Shown: in pieces, positions 8,463 through 18,520 of the stretch
Numbering within the stretch: the first letter of the stretch is position 1
How the letters are laid out: every line of letters begins with the position of its first letter
DNA from: Janthinobacterium sp. SUN073
GTDB lineage: Bacteria; Pseudomonadota; Gammaproteobacteria; Burkholderiales; Burkholderiaceae_D
DNA length: 64,000 nucleotides
Assembly: GCF_030397665.1 (NCBI RefSeq)
Contig: NZ_JAPUBT010000008.1
Location: 161,511 to 225,510 of the forward strand
Direction: 5' to 3'
Made by a program: the position numbers and the translations under genes
Notes under the pieces: model-generated
Databases searched by the model: none
Seen by the model: the letters and a program-made list of their open reading frames with translations, nothing else
Told to the model about the DNA's origin: nothing

Positions 8463-10198
8463 ACAACTTGCTTCCTCGCTTGACGTATCCGCTCGGTGCT
8501 GGCCTTGGTGCACTGGCACTGCTACTGCTTTGGGCTGCACTGAGCAATCACTCACCTTTCTTGCTGGAGGCAACGATGAGCAGCAAAATATGGAAGCACT
8601 TGCAATGGCTGTTGCTGATCCCACCCATCGTGGCGGCCGCATTGCTTGGCGCACGCTGGCTGCATTCGTCCAAGCCTGTGCCCATCGCAAAGCCGCAAGT
8701 GCAGCAGGCTGTGCCAAGCGAGCAGGAAAAGCGGGAATATGTGATCGAGGTTATCGGCCTCGGCGTCACCCTGGACAAGTATCGTCAGGGCAAGCTGTGG
8801 GAAGCCCTGCAGAAGGGAAACGCCTATGCCAGCATCCGTGAACAGGACAAGGAAAAATATCCATGGGATGCCATGGAAAGATCCGGGATGTCGGGGGGGC
8901 GCAGTGGTGATGCGCTGGAAAATGGCGCAAAGTACATCCCCATGTATTTTGGTGTGCCCGTGTTTAACGCAGAACCACCGATCTTTAATTCACGCATGCT
9001 GGACCGCCCCGATGCGCCGGTAATAGGTTTGGCCGCTGGCGCCGCCCCCTCCGGCCTGCACTGGCATCTGTTCATTGCCGGCCCGCGCCGCTTCAGCGAG
9101 CATCCGGACCGTATCCTGGAAGACGTGTTTGCCTTTTTTGACGCCAACCCCGACGTACCCTACATCGTGCTCAATTCCGAAGACAGCACGCCCACGCGCG
9201 ATCTGTACCGGCCCATTGATTCGCCATCACTGGTCAAGGACGGCCGCTACATCCCCGAAATGCCCGACGCCTCCGCTCTGTTCGTGCTGGCCCGACGCGA
9301 GCGCATCGACGCCGTGCGCAAGTTTGCGTATGAGGACGCTCCGCCTGAAGACAGCGTCGACGATTTGAATACTTTCGGCGTAGCGCGGCGGCTATACCTG
9401 GCTTACTACGAGTTGATGGGAACCGTGCCGCAGGCGCGCCTGGAAACTGATCCGACAGCCATCACCCGGCGCCAGCCCACCATCGCCGAATGGCTCCCCG
9501 TCGCCGCACAATTCGCGCAGCGCTCCGATATCCGCGGCACGGGCACGTTCAGCATGGTCGACAGGCTCCAGCACAAGACTTATCAGCCCCCAAAAGACTG
9601 GCAACCCACGCCTTGGTTTCCCCTGCCCTTCAACAAGGAGCAGCTGGCCCAGCTGGACCGCCTGCCGACCTTCGGCTTCATCCACCGGCCCACGTTCGTC
9701 AGGATGACGGATGAACACGGCAAGCCGTTCACGCGGCGCGACCAGCGCGAACAAGCCTTGCAGGCAGGCTGGCAGCAAGCCTTGCGCAGTTTGCCGGAAG
9801 CCGAGCGGCCCGCCGCGCCGGCGCGCCTGGTCGCCGCCACAGGCGGAAATCAGGCCCAACTGGTGACACTGCACAAGACCTTGCTGAGCCATGCGGAAGA
9901 TGGCGGCATGGAACTCGACAGCGGCAATACGGCACAGTGGATCGACACGGACCAGCGCCTGGGCAACACGGGCGCGGCCACCCTGTTCGTGCAGATGGCC
10001 ATAGCCGTGATGGGCAGCTACCGCGATGGCGGCGTCAGCGCGGTGGTGAATTTACGCAACCCGGACGAAGCGAGCATCGTGCTGGTCAGCCCGCCATCGG
10101 ACGAAAAACGCCGGACGCAAAAACACCCGCACGGCGGCGATGTGCTGCGGCACTACGCCACGCCGGCCATCGACCCGGCGAATTATCCATCAAACTGA
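8459..10198 (+). CDS. Type VI lipase adaptor, Tla3-like (DUF2875)
   Basis: A 579-residue protein matching the Tla3/DUF2875 adaptor type that holds a Tle3 lipase for loading onto the type VI spike. Its ATGA overlap with the lipase gene argues for coupled expression. From this start there are two hydrophobic segments (about residues 11-28 and 48-64). A second in-frame ATG at 8576 is preceded by GGAGG five bases upstream and would remove the first segment, giving a 540-residue protein with one N-terminal anchor; that start is quite possibly the real one. The body contains VIGLGVTLDKYRQGKLWEAL and FYDANPD-like stretches. The stop abuts the stop of the convergent pbpC gene with no spacer. Confidence 0.78.
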   Translation: MNNLLPRLTYPLGAGLGALALLLLWAALSNHSPFLLEATMSSKIWKHLQWLLLIPPIVAAALLGARWLHSSKPVPIAKPQVQQAVPSEQEKREYVIEVIGLGVTLDKYRQGKLWEALQKGNAYASIREQDKEKYPWDAMERSGMSGGRSGDALENGAKYIPMYFGVPVFNAEPPIFNSRMLDRPDAPVIGLAAGAAPSGLHWHLFIAGPRRFSEHPDRILEDVFAFFDANPDVPYIVLNSEDSTPTRDLYRPIDSPSLVKDGRYIPEMPDASALFVLARRERIDAVRKFAYEDAPPEDSVDDLNTFGVARRLYLAYYELMGTVPQARLETDPTAITRRQPTIAEWLPVAAQFAQRSDIRGTGTFSMVDRLQHKTYQPPKDWQPTPWFPLPFNKEQLAQLDRLPTFGFIHRPTFVRMTDEHGKPFTRRDQREQALQAGWQQALRSLPEAERPAAPARLVAATGGNQAQLVTLHKTLLSHAEDGGMELDSGNTAQWIDTDQRLGNTGAATLFVQMAIAVMGSYRDGGVSAVVNLRNPDEASIVLVSPPSDEKRRTQKHPHGGDVLRHYATPAIDPANYPSN

Positions 10199-12316
10199 TT
10201 ATTTTCCCTGTACGGCAAGCTGCGCCAGCGCATTGCCCCGCACCTGGAACGCCACCCTTGCCACCGTCTTGCCGGCATCATCGACGAGGGCCAGCGCATG
10301 CTTGCCCGGCACGGGGCGCCAGCTGATGCTGTCAAGAGCCGCGCCCATATCCTTGCCGTCGAGCACCCAGCGCAAGGCATGGCTGCCCTGCGCCTGGAAG
10401 AACACGCGCTGCAGGGCGGGCGGGATGTCGGGGTCGATGGCGAGGATGCTGTCGTCGGCCGGATACACGATGGCGGCTGGCTTGACGGTGTCGCCCAATA
10501 CGGCGATGACGGGGCTTTCCGTGCCGGCGATAAACCATTCGCGGCGCGGCGCTTCCAGCGCGGGCTGGTACGCCACCATTTGCTGCAGCACGCCTGGCGG
10601 GGCCTTCGGGGCGTGGCTGGGCACGTTCTTGTGCAGGTAATCCATCACGTCGCGCCACACGGGCGCGGCGCCCGTCACGCCCGACACGTCCCACATGGGC
10701 TTGCCATCGAAATTGCCCACCCACACGCCCACCGTGTAGCGCGCCGAGTAGCCCATGCACCAGTTGTCGCGCATGTCCTTGCTGGTGCCCGTCTTGACGG
10801 CGCTCCAGAAATTCGTCCCCAGCTCGTTGCGCAAGCCAAACGTCATGCTGCGCGCGGCGCGGTCGGCCAGGATATCGCCGACGATGAAGGCGGCGCCCGC
10901 TTCCATCACGCGGCGCCTGTCCTTGCCCGCCTGCCCCGGCTGCAGGCTGGCGGTGCTGTACAGCCCGCCATTGGCCAGCGCGCGGTAGGCGTTGGCCAGT
11001 TCCAGCAAGGTCACTTCGGATGAGCCCAGCGCCAGCGAGGGGCCGTAGTACTCGGCCGGTTCCGTCAGGCTGGACAGGCCCACGTCCTTCAGGCGGTTGT
11101 AAAAGCCGTCCTGCCCCGTCAGCAGCACCGTGCGCACGGCGGGAATGTTGAGCGAGCTGGCCAGGCTGGTGCGGGCGCTGACGTAACCCTTGAAATTGCG
11201 GTCGTAGTTTTGCGGCGCATACATGCCCGACGCCGTGGCGACGTCGAGCGGCGAGTCGTCCATGACGGAGGCGGCCGTCATCAGCCGGCGTTCGATGGCC
11301 AGTTCATACAGGAATGGTTTCAGGGTGGAACCGGCCTGGCGCAAGGCAGCCACGCCATCGACGTGGCTGCCGCCCGCGTTGCCGACATAGGCGAGAATGT
11401 CTCCGCTGCGGTTGTCGAGCACGATAATGGCGCCATCGTTGACATTGCGCTCGCGCAAGGAGGCAAGCTGCTGGCGCAGGTTTTCCTGCGCAAAGCGCTG
11501 CAGGGGGCCATCGAGGGTACTACGCACGGAGGCACCCGATTGCTTGAGCAGCTGCTGCGCCACTTGCGGCGCCGGCGCGAGGTCGGCGTACAGGGCCGTG
11601 CGCTGCAAGGCCGTCTGCACGCGCTGGCCGATCAGCTGGCAGCTGCTGTCCATGCGCCACTCCTTCGCCAGCGCACAGGCGCGGCGCGTGACGGTGGCCG
11701 GCGGCGCATTCGGTGCCCGCACCAGGCTGGCCAAAATGATGCCATCCGTCTGGTTCAGGCCCGACGGCGCCTTGCCGAACAGGCTGTACGAGGCGGAGGC
11801 GATGCCTTGCAGCTCGCCACGGAACGATACCAGGTTCAAATACGCTTCAAAAATCTGCGCCTTGCTCCAGCTGTCTTCGATGGCCTGGGCGGCACGCATC
11901 TGGTCCCATTTCTGGCGCAGGCTGCGTCCACCCGCTTGAGCCTGCAAGTCCGCATCAAGCTGGCCCGCCAGCTGCATGGTGATGGTCGAGGCGCCCCGGG
12001 GCTTTTTCGAAAACAGATTGTCCCAGGCGGCAGTGGCCAGCGCGGACACATCCACGCCGCCATGGCGCATGAAGCGCTGGTCTTCCGCCAGCAGCACGGC
12101 TTGCTGCACGGCCGGTGAAATATCGGCCAGCGGCACCCATGGCAAGCGCCGCACCTTCATGTCCACGCGCAACGATTGCAGGGGCGCGCCGCTGCGGTCC
12201 AGCAACTGCGCTTCCGAGCTGCGGTAGGCGGCTTGCACCTGGGCCGGCGTCAATATCGCTTCAGCGAAGACCGGGCCGGACAGCAGGCAGCCCATCAGTA
12301 AAACAAACCCTTTCAC
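10199..12316 (-). CDS. pbpC: Penicillin-binding protein 1C
   Basis: A bifunctional peptidoglycan synthase of about 705 residues. The N-terminal glycosyltransferase domain has the catalytic-Glu motif AEDQRF (Glu78), the transpeptidase domain has SXXK with Ser330 (STLK) and KTG at Lys508, and a C-terminal BiPBP-type domain follows. A signal/anchor segment starts the protein (VKGFVLLMGCLLSGPVFAEA). I place the start at the GTG at 12316, which overlaps the stop of the alpha-2-macroglobulin gene (GTGA), because this gives a proper signal sequence; longer forms would run into the upstream gene. PbpC is classically encoded next to bacterial alpha-2-macroglobulin and is thought to repair the wall where that protein traps proteases. 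Confidence 0.93.
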   Translation of the reverse strand: MKGFVLLMGCLLSGPVFAEAILTPAQVQAAYRSSEAQLLDRSGAPLQSLRVDMKVRRLPWVPLADISPAVQQAVLLAEDQRFMRHGGVDVSALATAAWDNLFSKKPRGASTITMQLAGQLDADLQAQAGGRSLRQKWDQMRAAQAIEDSWSKAQIFEAYLNLVSFRGELQGIASASYSLFGKAPSGLNQTDGIILASLVRAPNAPPATVTRRACALAKEWRMDSSCQLIGQRVQTALQRTALYADLAPAPQVAQQLLKQSGASVRSTLDGPLQRFAQENLRQQLASLRERNVNDGAIIVLDNRSGDILAYVGNAGGSHVDGVAALRQAGSTLKPFLYELAIERRLMTAASVMDDSPLDVATASGMYAPQNYDRNFKGYVSARTSLASSLNIPAVRTVLLTGQDGFYNRLKDVGLSSLTEPAEYYGPSLALGSSEVTLLELANAYRALANGGLYSTASLQPGQAGKDRRRVMEAGAAFIVGDILADRAARSMTFGLRNELGTNFWSAVKTGTSKDMRDNWCMGYSARYTVGVWVGNFDGKPMWDVSGVTGAAPVWRDVMDYLHKNVPSHAPKAPPGVLQQMVAYQPALEAPRREWFIAGTESPVIAVLGDTVKPAAIVYPADDSILAIDPDIPPALQRVFFQAQGSHALRWVLDGKDMGAALDSISWRPVPGKHALALVDDAGKTVARVAFQVRGNALAQLAVQGK

Positions 12317-15300
12317 TGCCCCACCTTCACATTCACGTTCGGCGACTCGCCAAACATTTCGGGCGAATACATGGCTTCGATGCGCGTGGCCGGCAAGCTG
12401 AAATCGCCCGCATTGTTCAGGCGCACCGTGTATTCCACGCTCCACGTGCCCTTCGGCACGAAGGCGTAGTAGGCGCGGAAAGCATCAAACGCCCGTTCTT
12501 CGAACGTGGGCCAGACCCAGCCTGTGGATTTCTCGCCGGCCGTCAGCAGCTGCGAATCGCGGCCCAGGCCATTGCCCAGCACGGTGGCGCTGGCGGGAAT
12601 CGGATCATCGACCACCACCCAGCTCATGTCCGCCTGCGCCGACAAATCCAGGCGCACGCGGTAGACATCGCCGCGCGACCATTGACCCGTGGTTTTCTGT
12701 TCCACTGGCGTAATGGTTTTCTTGATCGTGTAACCGCTGGAGACGGGCGCCTTGAGCGGGATGGCCGCCAGGCTTTGCACGGTGGCCCACGGTTTGCCCG
12801 TGCCGCTGTGCGCCAGACCCAGGCTATCCGTGCCCTTCGGCCACACCTGCAGCACGGGGCCGACTTTCGCCGCGCCATTCCACACGAGCGCTTGCGTATC
12901 GCCGCCCAGCTTGACGGCGCTGGCGCCCGTCACGGGTGTCGACTCGAACTTGGCCGAGAACTTATTGATGGCCAGCGTGCCCCAGGCGTTGGCCACCGTG
13001 GTATCCCAGCGGCCCTTTTTCTGGCGGCCCATGCTGCCGCGCACCAGGCGGCCGATGTCGTCTTTCCACGCCGGGTCATCCATCACGGCCAGCAACAAGC
13101 GGTTGGCGTTGACGTCGCCGGAGACCATCAGCCACCACCAGTTATCCTTGCGCTCGGTGGAAAAGCCCATGGTCGTGCCCTGGAAGTTCAAACGGCTGCG
13201 CAGGATCTGCTGCGCCTCGGCCAGCAGCGCATCGCGGCGCGCCAGGCTTGGCGTGCGTTGCAGCAACAAGCTCCAGTCGATGACGGCGGACGTGGGCCAC
13301 AGGTTCGGGCTGATGCTGATGCTCTCCAGCGCATCGGGCGGCACTTTATTGGAACGCGACAGCGCCTCCAGCGCGGCCAGCTTGCGCACGGCCAGGTCGG
13401 TCGTGGCCAGCGCGGAACGGCGCACGATGCGCCCCTGCACGAAAGCCGTCAAGGCTGCTTCCATGCGGTTCTTCGTCTGCTCGGGAATCGCGTAGCCCGC
13501 TTCCCTGGTGGCCGACAGCACGTAGGCTGTCAGGCTGTCGCTGCCCTGCTCCATGATGGGAAAATATTTCAGCAAGCCGTCGCTGTCCAGGTAGGCGGGC
13601 AGGCTGGCGGCCAGCTTGTTCCACGCCTCCTGGTCTTGCAGGGCAATGGCCTTCGACGTGTTTTGCTCGAAGCAGGTGTACGGGTAGGCGGCCATGTACT
13701 CGCGCACACCGGGCAGCTCGCCGCCCAGCCTGGCGACAAAGCTGGTCTGGATGCCGCCCCGGCCCGGCAAGGCGCCGGCCGGCATTTGCACGGACATATT
13801 GATGGGTTTGTCGATCTGCTGCAAGGTGGCTTGATACGTGCGCACGGGCGTCGCCTGGCCTACCTTTTGCGTGATTTTCAGTTTATCCGTGTGGCTACCG
13901 GCCTTGGCGCTGATGTCCCACACGACCGTTTGCGCGCCGAGCGGCACCTGGTAATCCCAGCCCACTTCGCGCGCTTCACCCGCCGCCAAGCTCAAGCTCT
14001 GGTGCGGCAAGGTCTTGCCGGCCGCCGTGGCATTGAGGTCCACGTTCAAGGATGCTGCCGACGTGTTGCGCACGGTAAAGCCCGCGCGCAGCTGGTCGCC
14101 TTCGCGCACGAGGGTCGGCAAGCCCGACATCAAAATCAAGTCTTGCGAGCTGCGGATGTCCGTGCTGCCCGTGCCAAACAATTCCTTGCCGGCACTGGCA
14201 ATCGCAACGATGCGGAATCCCGTCAAGGCATCGTTGAGCGGCACTTGCACCGTCGCTTCGCCCTTGGCATCGAGTTTGACCGTGCCCTTCCAGAACAGCA
14301 GGGTGTCGAACAGTTCGCGGCTGGCGCCCTTGCCGCCGCCACCGCCAGCCGGGAAGGCCTTGCGGCCGAAATGGCGCTTGCCGATCACCTGCATCTGCGC
14401 CGTCGCCGTTTCCACCTGCAGGCTGCGCTGCGCCATCATGGTATCGAGCAATTTCCAGCTATCGTTGGGCATCAGCTCCAGCAGCCCCGTGTCGACGGCC
14501 GCCAGCGCCACTTCCGCGCCGGCCGGCAGCGGTTTGCCATCGGCGCGGCGCACGCGCACGGATACTTCCGCCTTGTCGCGCGTTTTATACACTTCCTTGT
14601 CGGACACCACCATGACGTTCAGCTCATGCGCCTGCCACCCGACGTTCAGCGGTGCGATGCCCATCTTGTAGGCCGGCTTGCCCAGGTCGACCAGGGCCGT
14701 CGGCTGCACGCCATCGACCCTGCCCCGCACGACAAACACGGACACATATACATTCGGCGCGTAATCCGCTTTGACCGGGATACTCACCACTGGTTCCCGG
14801 CCATTGAGCTGGCGCACATAGGTGTCGAGGATGCCTTCGCGCTCGACCGTGATCAGCGCCGTGCCCGAACGGAACGGCATGCGCACCTGCAAGCTCGCTT
14901 CCTGGCCCGGTTCATAGCGTTTCTTTTCCGGCAATACGTCGATGCGGTCATTGTCGCTGGCGTTGAACCACCAGTCGCCGCTGCCGGCCACCCAGGTTTC
15001 GCGGTTGGCGACCGCCGCGTTGCCGGCTGCATCCTGCGTGCGGGCGCGCAAAATCAGATTGCCGCTGGCGGGCGCCTTCACGTCGCAGATCAGCAAGCCC
15101 TTGTTGTCCGTCTTGCCCGAGCAAGCCGGGCCCAGCTTGACGACTTCGCTGCTGTTTTCATACGCATAGAAGCCGCCGATCAGGCGCCGGCGGTGCGAGT
15201 AACTGTTGCGCTGGAAGAAATCGACGGCAACGGGGGCATTCGCCACGGGCTTGCCATTGGTACCGAGCACGGCCACCGTGAACTTGAAGGCATCCTTGCT

Positions 15301-18051
15301 CAAGGCCCAGGCGTCGGGCTTGATGCCGATCACGACATTCGATGGCCACAGCGGCACTCTCGTGGCCACCGATGCCGTCTCGCCATTTGCGTCCTGGAAA
15401 GCCATTTCCGCCACCAGGTCGCGCGGCGTGGACAGCTGCGGCAACTGGTCGATGACGATGCGCGCGCCACCGGCCTTGTCGAGACTCAAGCTTTGCGTGC
15501 GCGCGGCCGTGGCGCCGGCGCCGGCCACGCCATGGCCTTCGTCCTGCCATTCCCCTTCATCGTCGTCGTATCCGGTGCCCTGTTTCACAAGACCTTCCTT
15601 CACGTCGCCATTGCTGAAGCTATAGTCGGGATAATCGGCGAACGTTACGCTCTTGTCTTGCAGCACCGTGCGCAACTTGACGGGCGCGTTGGTGGCCGCG
15701 CCGCCGGCCAGGTAGGTGATTTGCGCATCCAGGGCCAGCTGTTTTACCTGCACGGCGGGTGCCTTTGGCCCCTGCAGCACGGCTTTCATGGTCGGCACGC
15801 GGAACGCTTCCACGCGGAAACTGCCGGACGGGCGGCCAGCCATCGTCACGCTATATTCGCCCTGCTTGGCGTCGGCGGGAATGAGCCAGTCGTTTTCCGC
15901 CGTGCCGCTGGCGGACCAGCGCAGTGGCAATTGATAGTTCTGGTCGCTGCCCTGGTGCGTGATGACGACGGAGGTGGCGCTGCCGGGACCGTTATTCTTG
16001 TCGACCAGGCTCATGCCTTCGGCCGTGTGCTTGCGAATGAAATGCTTCATGTGCACGGTTTCGCCCGCGCGCAGCAGGGTGCGGTCAAATACCGTGGCCA
16101 GCAAGGTGTTGTCGGCGCGCGTGTCGTCCGTAGGTAAATTAAAACGCCAGGCTTCGATGCCGCCCACCCAGTCCGACAGGGTGAACGTCATGTCGCCGCC
16201 GCTGCGCGCACTGATAAAGTAGCGGCCATTGTTCTTGCAGCTGGAATTGGCCAGCTCGCCGGTGATGTGCGCCACGCCGTCCGCGCCCGTGGCGCCTTGC
16301 CACAGCAGCTTGCCGGCGCAGTCGCGCACGGCCACTTGCGCTTTCGCAACAGGCGCGCCCTTGTCCAGCGAGGTCACCCACACCAGCGACGATTGCGCGC
16401 CGTGCTTGAAGTGGGCCGCCAGATTCGTCACCAGCGCGGCCGTGCGGATGTACGCCGTCGTCGGTTTGCCCAGCAGCACCTTGCCGAGGATGGGGCTGGC
16501 CAGTTCGACCACATAAAAGCCCGGTTTTTGCAACGGGATGCCGATCACTTCAAAGGTTTGCTTGCCATCGGGACGCGGCAGGCTGATGGGACGCGTACCG
16601 GCCGCGCCCGCCAGCACGGATTTGCTCATGTTGCCAGCATACTGGGCGTACGGTTGCCAGTATTCGCCGCCGTCGCCATTGCCGGCCAGGCGCTGCATCC
16701 ACTCGATGATGAACTTGTCGTCATTGTCGGGCACGCGCAATGTGGCGCCCGTGGCGGCCGCTGGCTGGGCGACTTCCTTGCCCGACAGCACGGGTTCGAT
16801 ATTGCGCACCGTCACGGGCAGCAAGCCGTCGCCCCTGGCTTCGATGATGCCGAACGGGGCCGGGAACTTCAACAGCGGCGGCTGTTCGCCCGTGCGCACC
16901 GTCATGGGAAAGCGCGCGCGGTTGAGCAAGGCGCGGCCCGCGTCATCCGTCAGCTTCGACGGCAGGTTCAGCACAAAACTGGCTTGCACGGGGAAGGGGC
17001 CATTGAAGGTGGCGCCATACAGGAATTCCGCCTTTTCTTCGTCTTTTGAAATCGTCGGCGCATACGTCTTGCCGCCGCCCTTCAGGGTCATGGCGCGCAC
17101 CTGCGCCGCGCTCACGGGCGCGGAAAACTGCACGCGCATGGGCAGGAAGGGGATGCACTGTTCCTTCGGGTTGCTGCGCTCGCAGCTGAATTTGGCCGTG
17201 AAATCGGGCCGCGTCTTGTACTGCAGGGTTTGCGCCTTGTCCGTGGCGATGCCGCTGGCGCTGGCGATGCCCTCGCCCCACACGAGCGAGACCTTGGCGT
17301 TGGCGGGGAAGCTGCGTTTGCATTGCAGCACGGCGACGGGCAGCGGCGGCGCGCCCTTGCTGGCGACGGGCATGCCCACTTTCCAGACCGTACCCCGCTT
17401 CTTGAAGTAGACAGTCAGATAGCGGTCGAGGAAGCTCTTGCGCAAAGTTAATACCTGCTCCAGTTCCTTGCCTTTGAACAGACGTACGGGAATCTTTTCA
17501 TTGATGCCATCGGCGCGGCAATACGCGTTCGCGGCCACGCTGGCCTCGTTCGGCGCGGCATCGAGGCCCAGCACGAAGATCTGGTTTTCATCGATGTACG
17601 GCTGGCCGTCATACGGTACGGCCTCGACGATGGCCGGGCCGCCCGTGGAAAATCGGTACGACGCCGTTCCCTGCAAAGGCTTGCCTGCCAGGTCCTTCAA
17701 CCCCGCTTTCAAGGTAAAGCTGCAGGCCACGCCGGCGGGCAAGTCGCGCTCGAAATCAAAGTTCCAGTTGCGCTCGTCGGCCCAGCGCCCCGCGCCCGCC
17801 ACGACGCCAGGCTCGGCCTTGCCGCAATCGATGGCGAACGGCGCGGGCAAGCCCATGTCGCCGAACGGCACCATCGGCGTGGCGAACTGGGCCCGCACCT
17901 GGCGCACGGCCTTGACCGTGCCGCTCGGTGAAAACAGGGCCACGCCGCTATCGGCCCAGGCCGGCATAGCCAGGCCCAGCGACAACAGCAAACCCAGCGG
18001 GCCCAGTTTGCCAGACAGCGGGGAAGAAAAAACACGGGACAGGTCAGGCAC
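12313..18051 (-). CDS. Bacterial alpha-2-macroglobulin (MG1/TED family)
   Basis: A giant exported protein, about 1912 residues, that traps invading proteases in the periplasm. The thioester motif is intact: CFEQ with Cys1460 and Gln1463 in PYTCFEQNTSKA. Macroglobulin-like beta domains precede it and the alpha-helical thioester domain surrounds it. I set the start at the GTG at 18051 because AAGGAG lies six bases upstream and the protein then begins with a signal peptide ending AMPAWA/DSG. There is no lipobox, unlike the E. coli homologue YfhM, so this looks like a soluble periplasmic form. It is coupled by a 4-base overlap to pbpC. Length is on the long side for the family. Confidence 0.9.
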   Translation of the reverse strand: MPDLSRVFSSPLSGKLGPLGLLLSLGLAMPAWADSGVALFSPSGTVKAVRQVRAQFATPMVPFGDMGLPAPFAIDCGKAEPGVVAGAGRWADERNWNFDFERDLPAGVACSFTLKAGLKDLAGKPLQGTASYRFSTGGPAIVEAVPYDGQPYIDENQIFVLGLDAAPNEASVAANAYCRADGINEKIPVRLFKGKELEQVLTLRKSFLDRYLTVYFKKRGTVWKVGMPVASKGAPPLPVAVLQCKRSFPANAKVSLVWGEGIASASGIATDKAQTLQYKTRPDFTAKFSCERSNPKEQCIPFLPMRVQFSAPVSAAQVRAMTLKGGGKTYAPTISKDEEKAEFLYGATFNGPFPVQASFVLNLPSKLTDDAGRALLNRARFPMTVRTGEQPPLLKFPAPFGIIEARGDGLLPVTVRNIEPVLSGKEVAQPAAATGATLRVPDNDDKFIIEWMQRLAGNGDGGEYWQPYAQYAGNMSKSVLAGAAGTRPISLPRPDGKQTFEVIGIPLQKPGFYVVELASPILGKVLLGKPTTAYIRTAALVTNLAAHFKHGAQSSLVWVTSLDKGAPVAKAQVAVRDCAGKLLWQGATGADGVAHITGELANSSCKNNGRYFISARSGGDMTFTLSDWVGGIEAWRFNLPTDDTRADNTLLATVFDRTLLRAGETVHMKHFIRKHTAEGMSLVDKNNGPGSATSVVITHQGSDQNYQLPLRWSASGTAENDWLIPADAKQGEYSVTMAGRPSGSFRVEAFRVPTMKAVLQGPKAPAVQVKQLALDAQITYLAGGAATNAPVKLRTVLQDKSVTFADYPDYSFSNGDVKEGLVKQGTGYDDDEGEWQDEGHGVAGAGATAARTQSLSLDKAGGARIVIDQLPQLSTPRDLVAEMAFQDANGETASVATRVPLWPSNVVIGIKPDAWALSKDAFKFTVAVLGTNGKPVANAPVAVDFFQRNSYSHRRRLIGGFYAYENSSEVVKLGPACSGKTDNKGLLICDVKAPASGNLILRARTQDAAGNAAVANRETWVAGSGDWWFNASDNDRIDVLPEKKRYEPGQEASLQVRMPFRSGTALITVEREGILDTYVRQLNGREPVVSIPVKADYAPNVYVSVFVVRGRVDGVQPTALVDLGKPAYKMGIAPLNVGWQAHELNVMVVSDKEVYKTRDKAEVSVRVRRADGKPLPAGAEVALAAVDTGLLELMPNDSWKLLDTMMAQRSLQVETATAQMQVIGKRHFGRKAFPAGGGGGKGASRELFDTLLFWKGTVKLDAKGEATVQVPLNDALTGFRIVAIASAGKELFGTGSTDIRSSQDLILMSGLPTLVREGDQLRAGFTVRNTSAASLNVDLNATAAGKTLPHQSLSLAAGEAREVGWDYQVPLGAQTVVWDISAKAGSHTDKLKITQKVGQATPVRTYQATLQQIDKPINMSVQMPAGALPGRGGIQTSFVARLGGELPGVREYMAAYPYTCFEQNTSKAIALQDQEAWNKLAASLPAYLDSDGLLKYFPIMEQGSDSLTAYVLSATREAGYAIPEQTKNRMEAALTAFVQGRIVRRSALATTDLAVRKLAALEALSRSNKVPPDALESISISPNLWPTSAVIDWSLLLQRTPSLARRDALLAEAQQILRSRLNFQGTTMGFSTERKDNWWWLMVSGDVNANRLLLAVMDDPAWKDDIGRLVRGSMGRQKKGRWDTTVANAWGTLAINKFSAKFESTPVTGASAVKLGGDTQALVWNGAAKVGPVLQVWPKGTDSLGLAHSGTGKPWATVQSLAAIPLKAPVSSGYTIKKTITPVEQKTTGQWSRGDVYRVRLDLSAQADMSWVVVDDPIPASATVLGNGLGRDSQLLTAGEKSTGWVWPTFEERAFDAFRAYYAFVPKGTWSVEYTVRLNNAGDFSLPATRIEAMYSPEMFGESPNVNVKVGQ

Positions 18052-18520
18052 GGGTAACTCCTTGATGAAAGTGGCGGAGCTGGCTGCGGCGCGCAAAAGT
18101 TGCCTGGAGGAAGCCAGACAAGGCAAGCGGACGCGGCAGGAATACAACATCAATGTAATATTAGTTGTCAAGCTCATCATTGCTACTAATATACAGTGGC
18201 ATGCCAGTAACAAGTCGTACGATTGCCGCCCCTCGCGGCGCCCGGAAGTGGGCGTGATTGCAAAACTTTACCGAGGCGAATTAGTTTTTTTCAACAGCAA
18301 AGTATTTGTCGTGAATTCGCAACACCATTGATATACCACAATGCTTTGTGCGCCAACGCACCGACTGCTTGAACCTGCAACCGTATTCTCTACTCCAACA
18401 GCAGTGCATTTATCGCAAGAAAGCGCACCTGGAATTGTTGTCTATCTCTAGCAGAGCATGTCTGGCAGTTGTCGCATTGATGCAGCAGAGAAAATCTCTT
18501 ATCAACGTTGGGAGTTACTT
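18052..18520. other. Divergent intergenic region between alpha-2-macroglobulin and ompA
   Basis: This 469-base stretch holds no gene I can support. It is more AT-rich than its surroundings (notably 18145-18190 and 18260-18440) and must contain the promoters of both flanking genes. Reading the minus strand, TTGACA (complement of 18166-18171) is a consensus -35 box facing the macroglobulin gene, but no convincing -10 box sits at 17 bases. No promoter for the OmpA gene could be fixed by eye. Confidence 0.5.

Noticed and set aside
12115-16137. Very long open frame on the plus strand opposite the alpha-2-macroglobulin gene
   Set aside because: It is the antisense shadow of a high-GC gene: His/Arg/Gly-rich product, no ribosome binding site, no recognisable domain.
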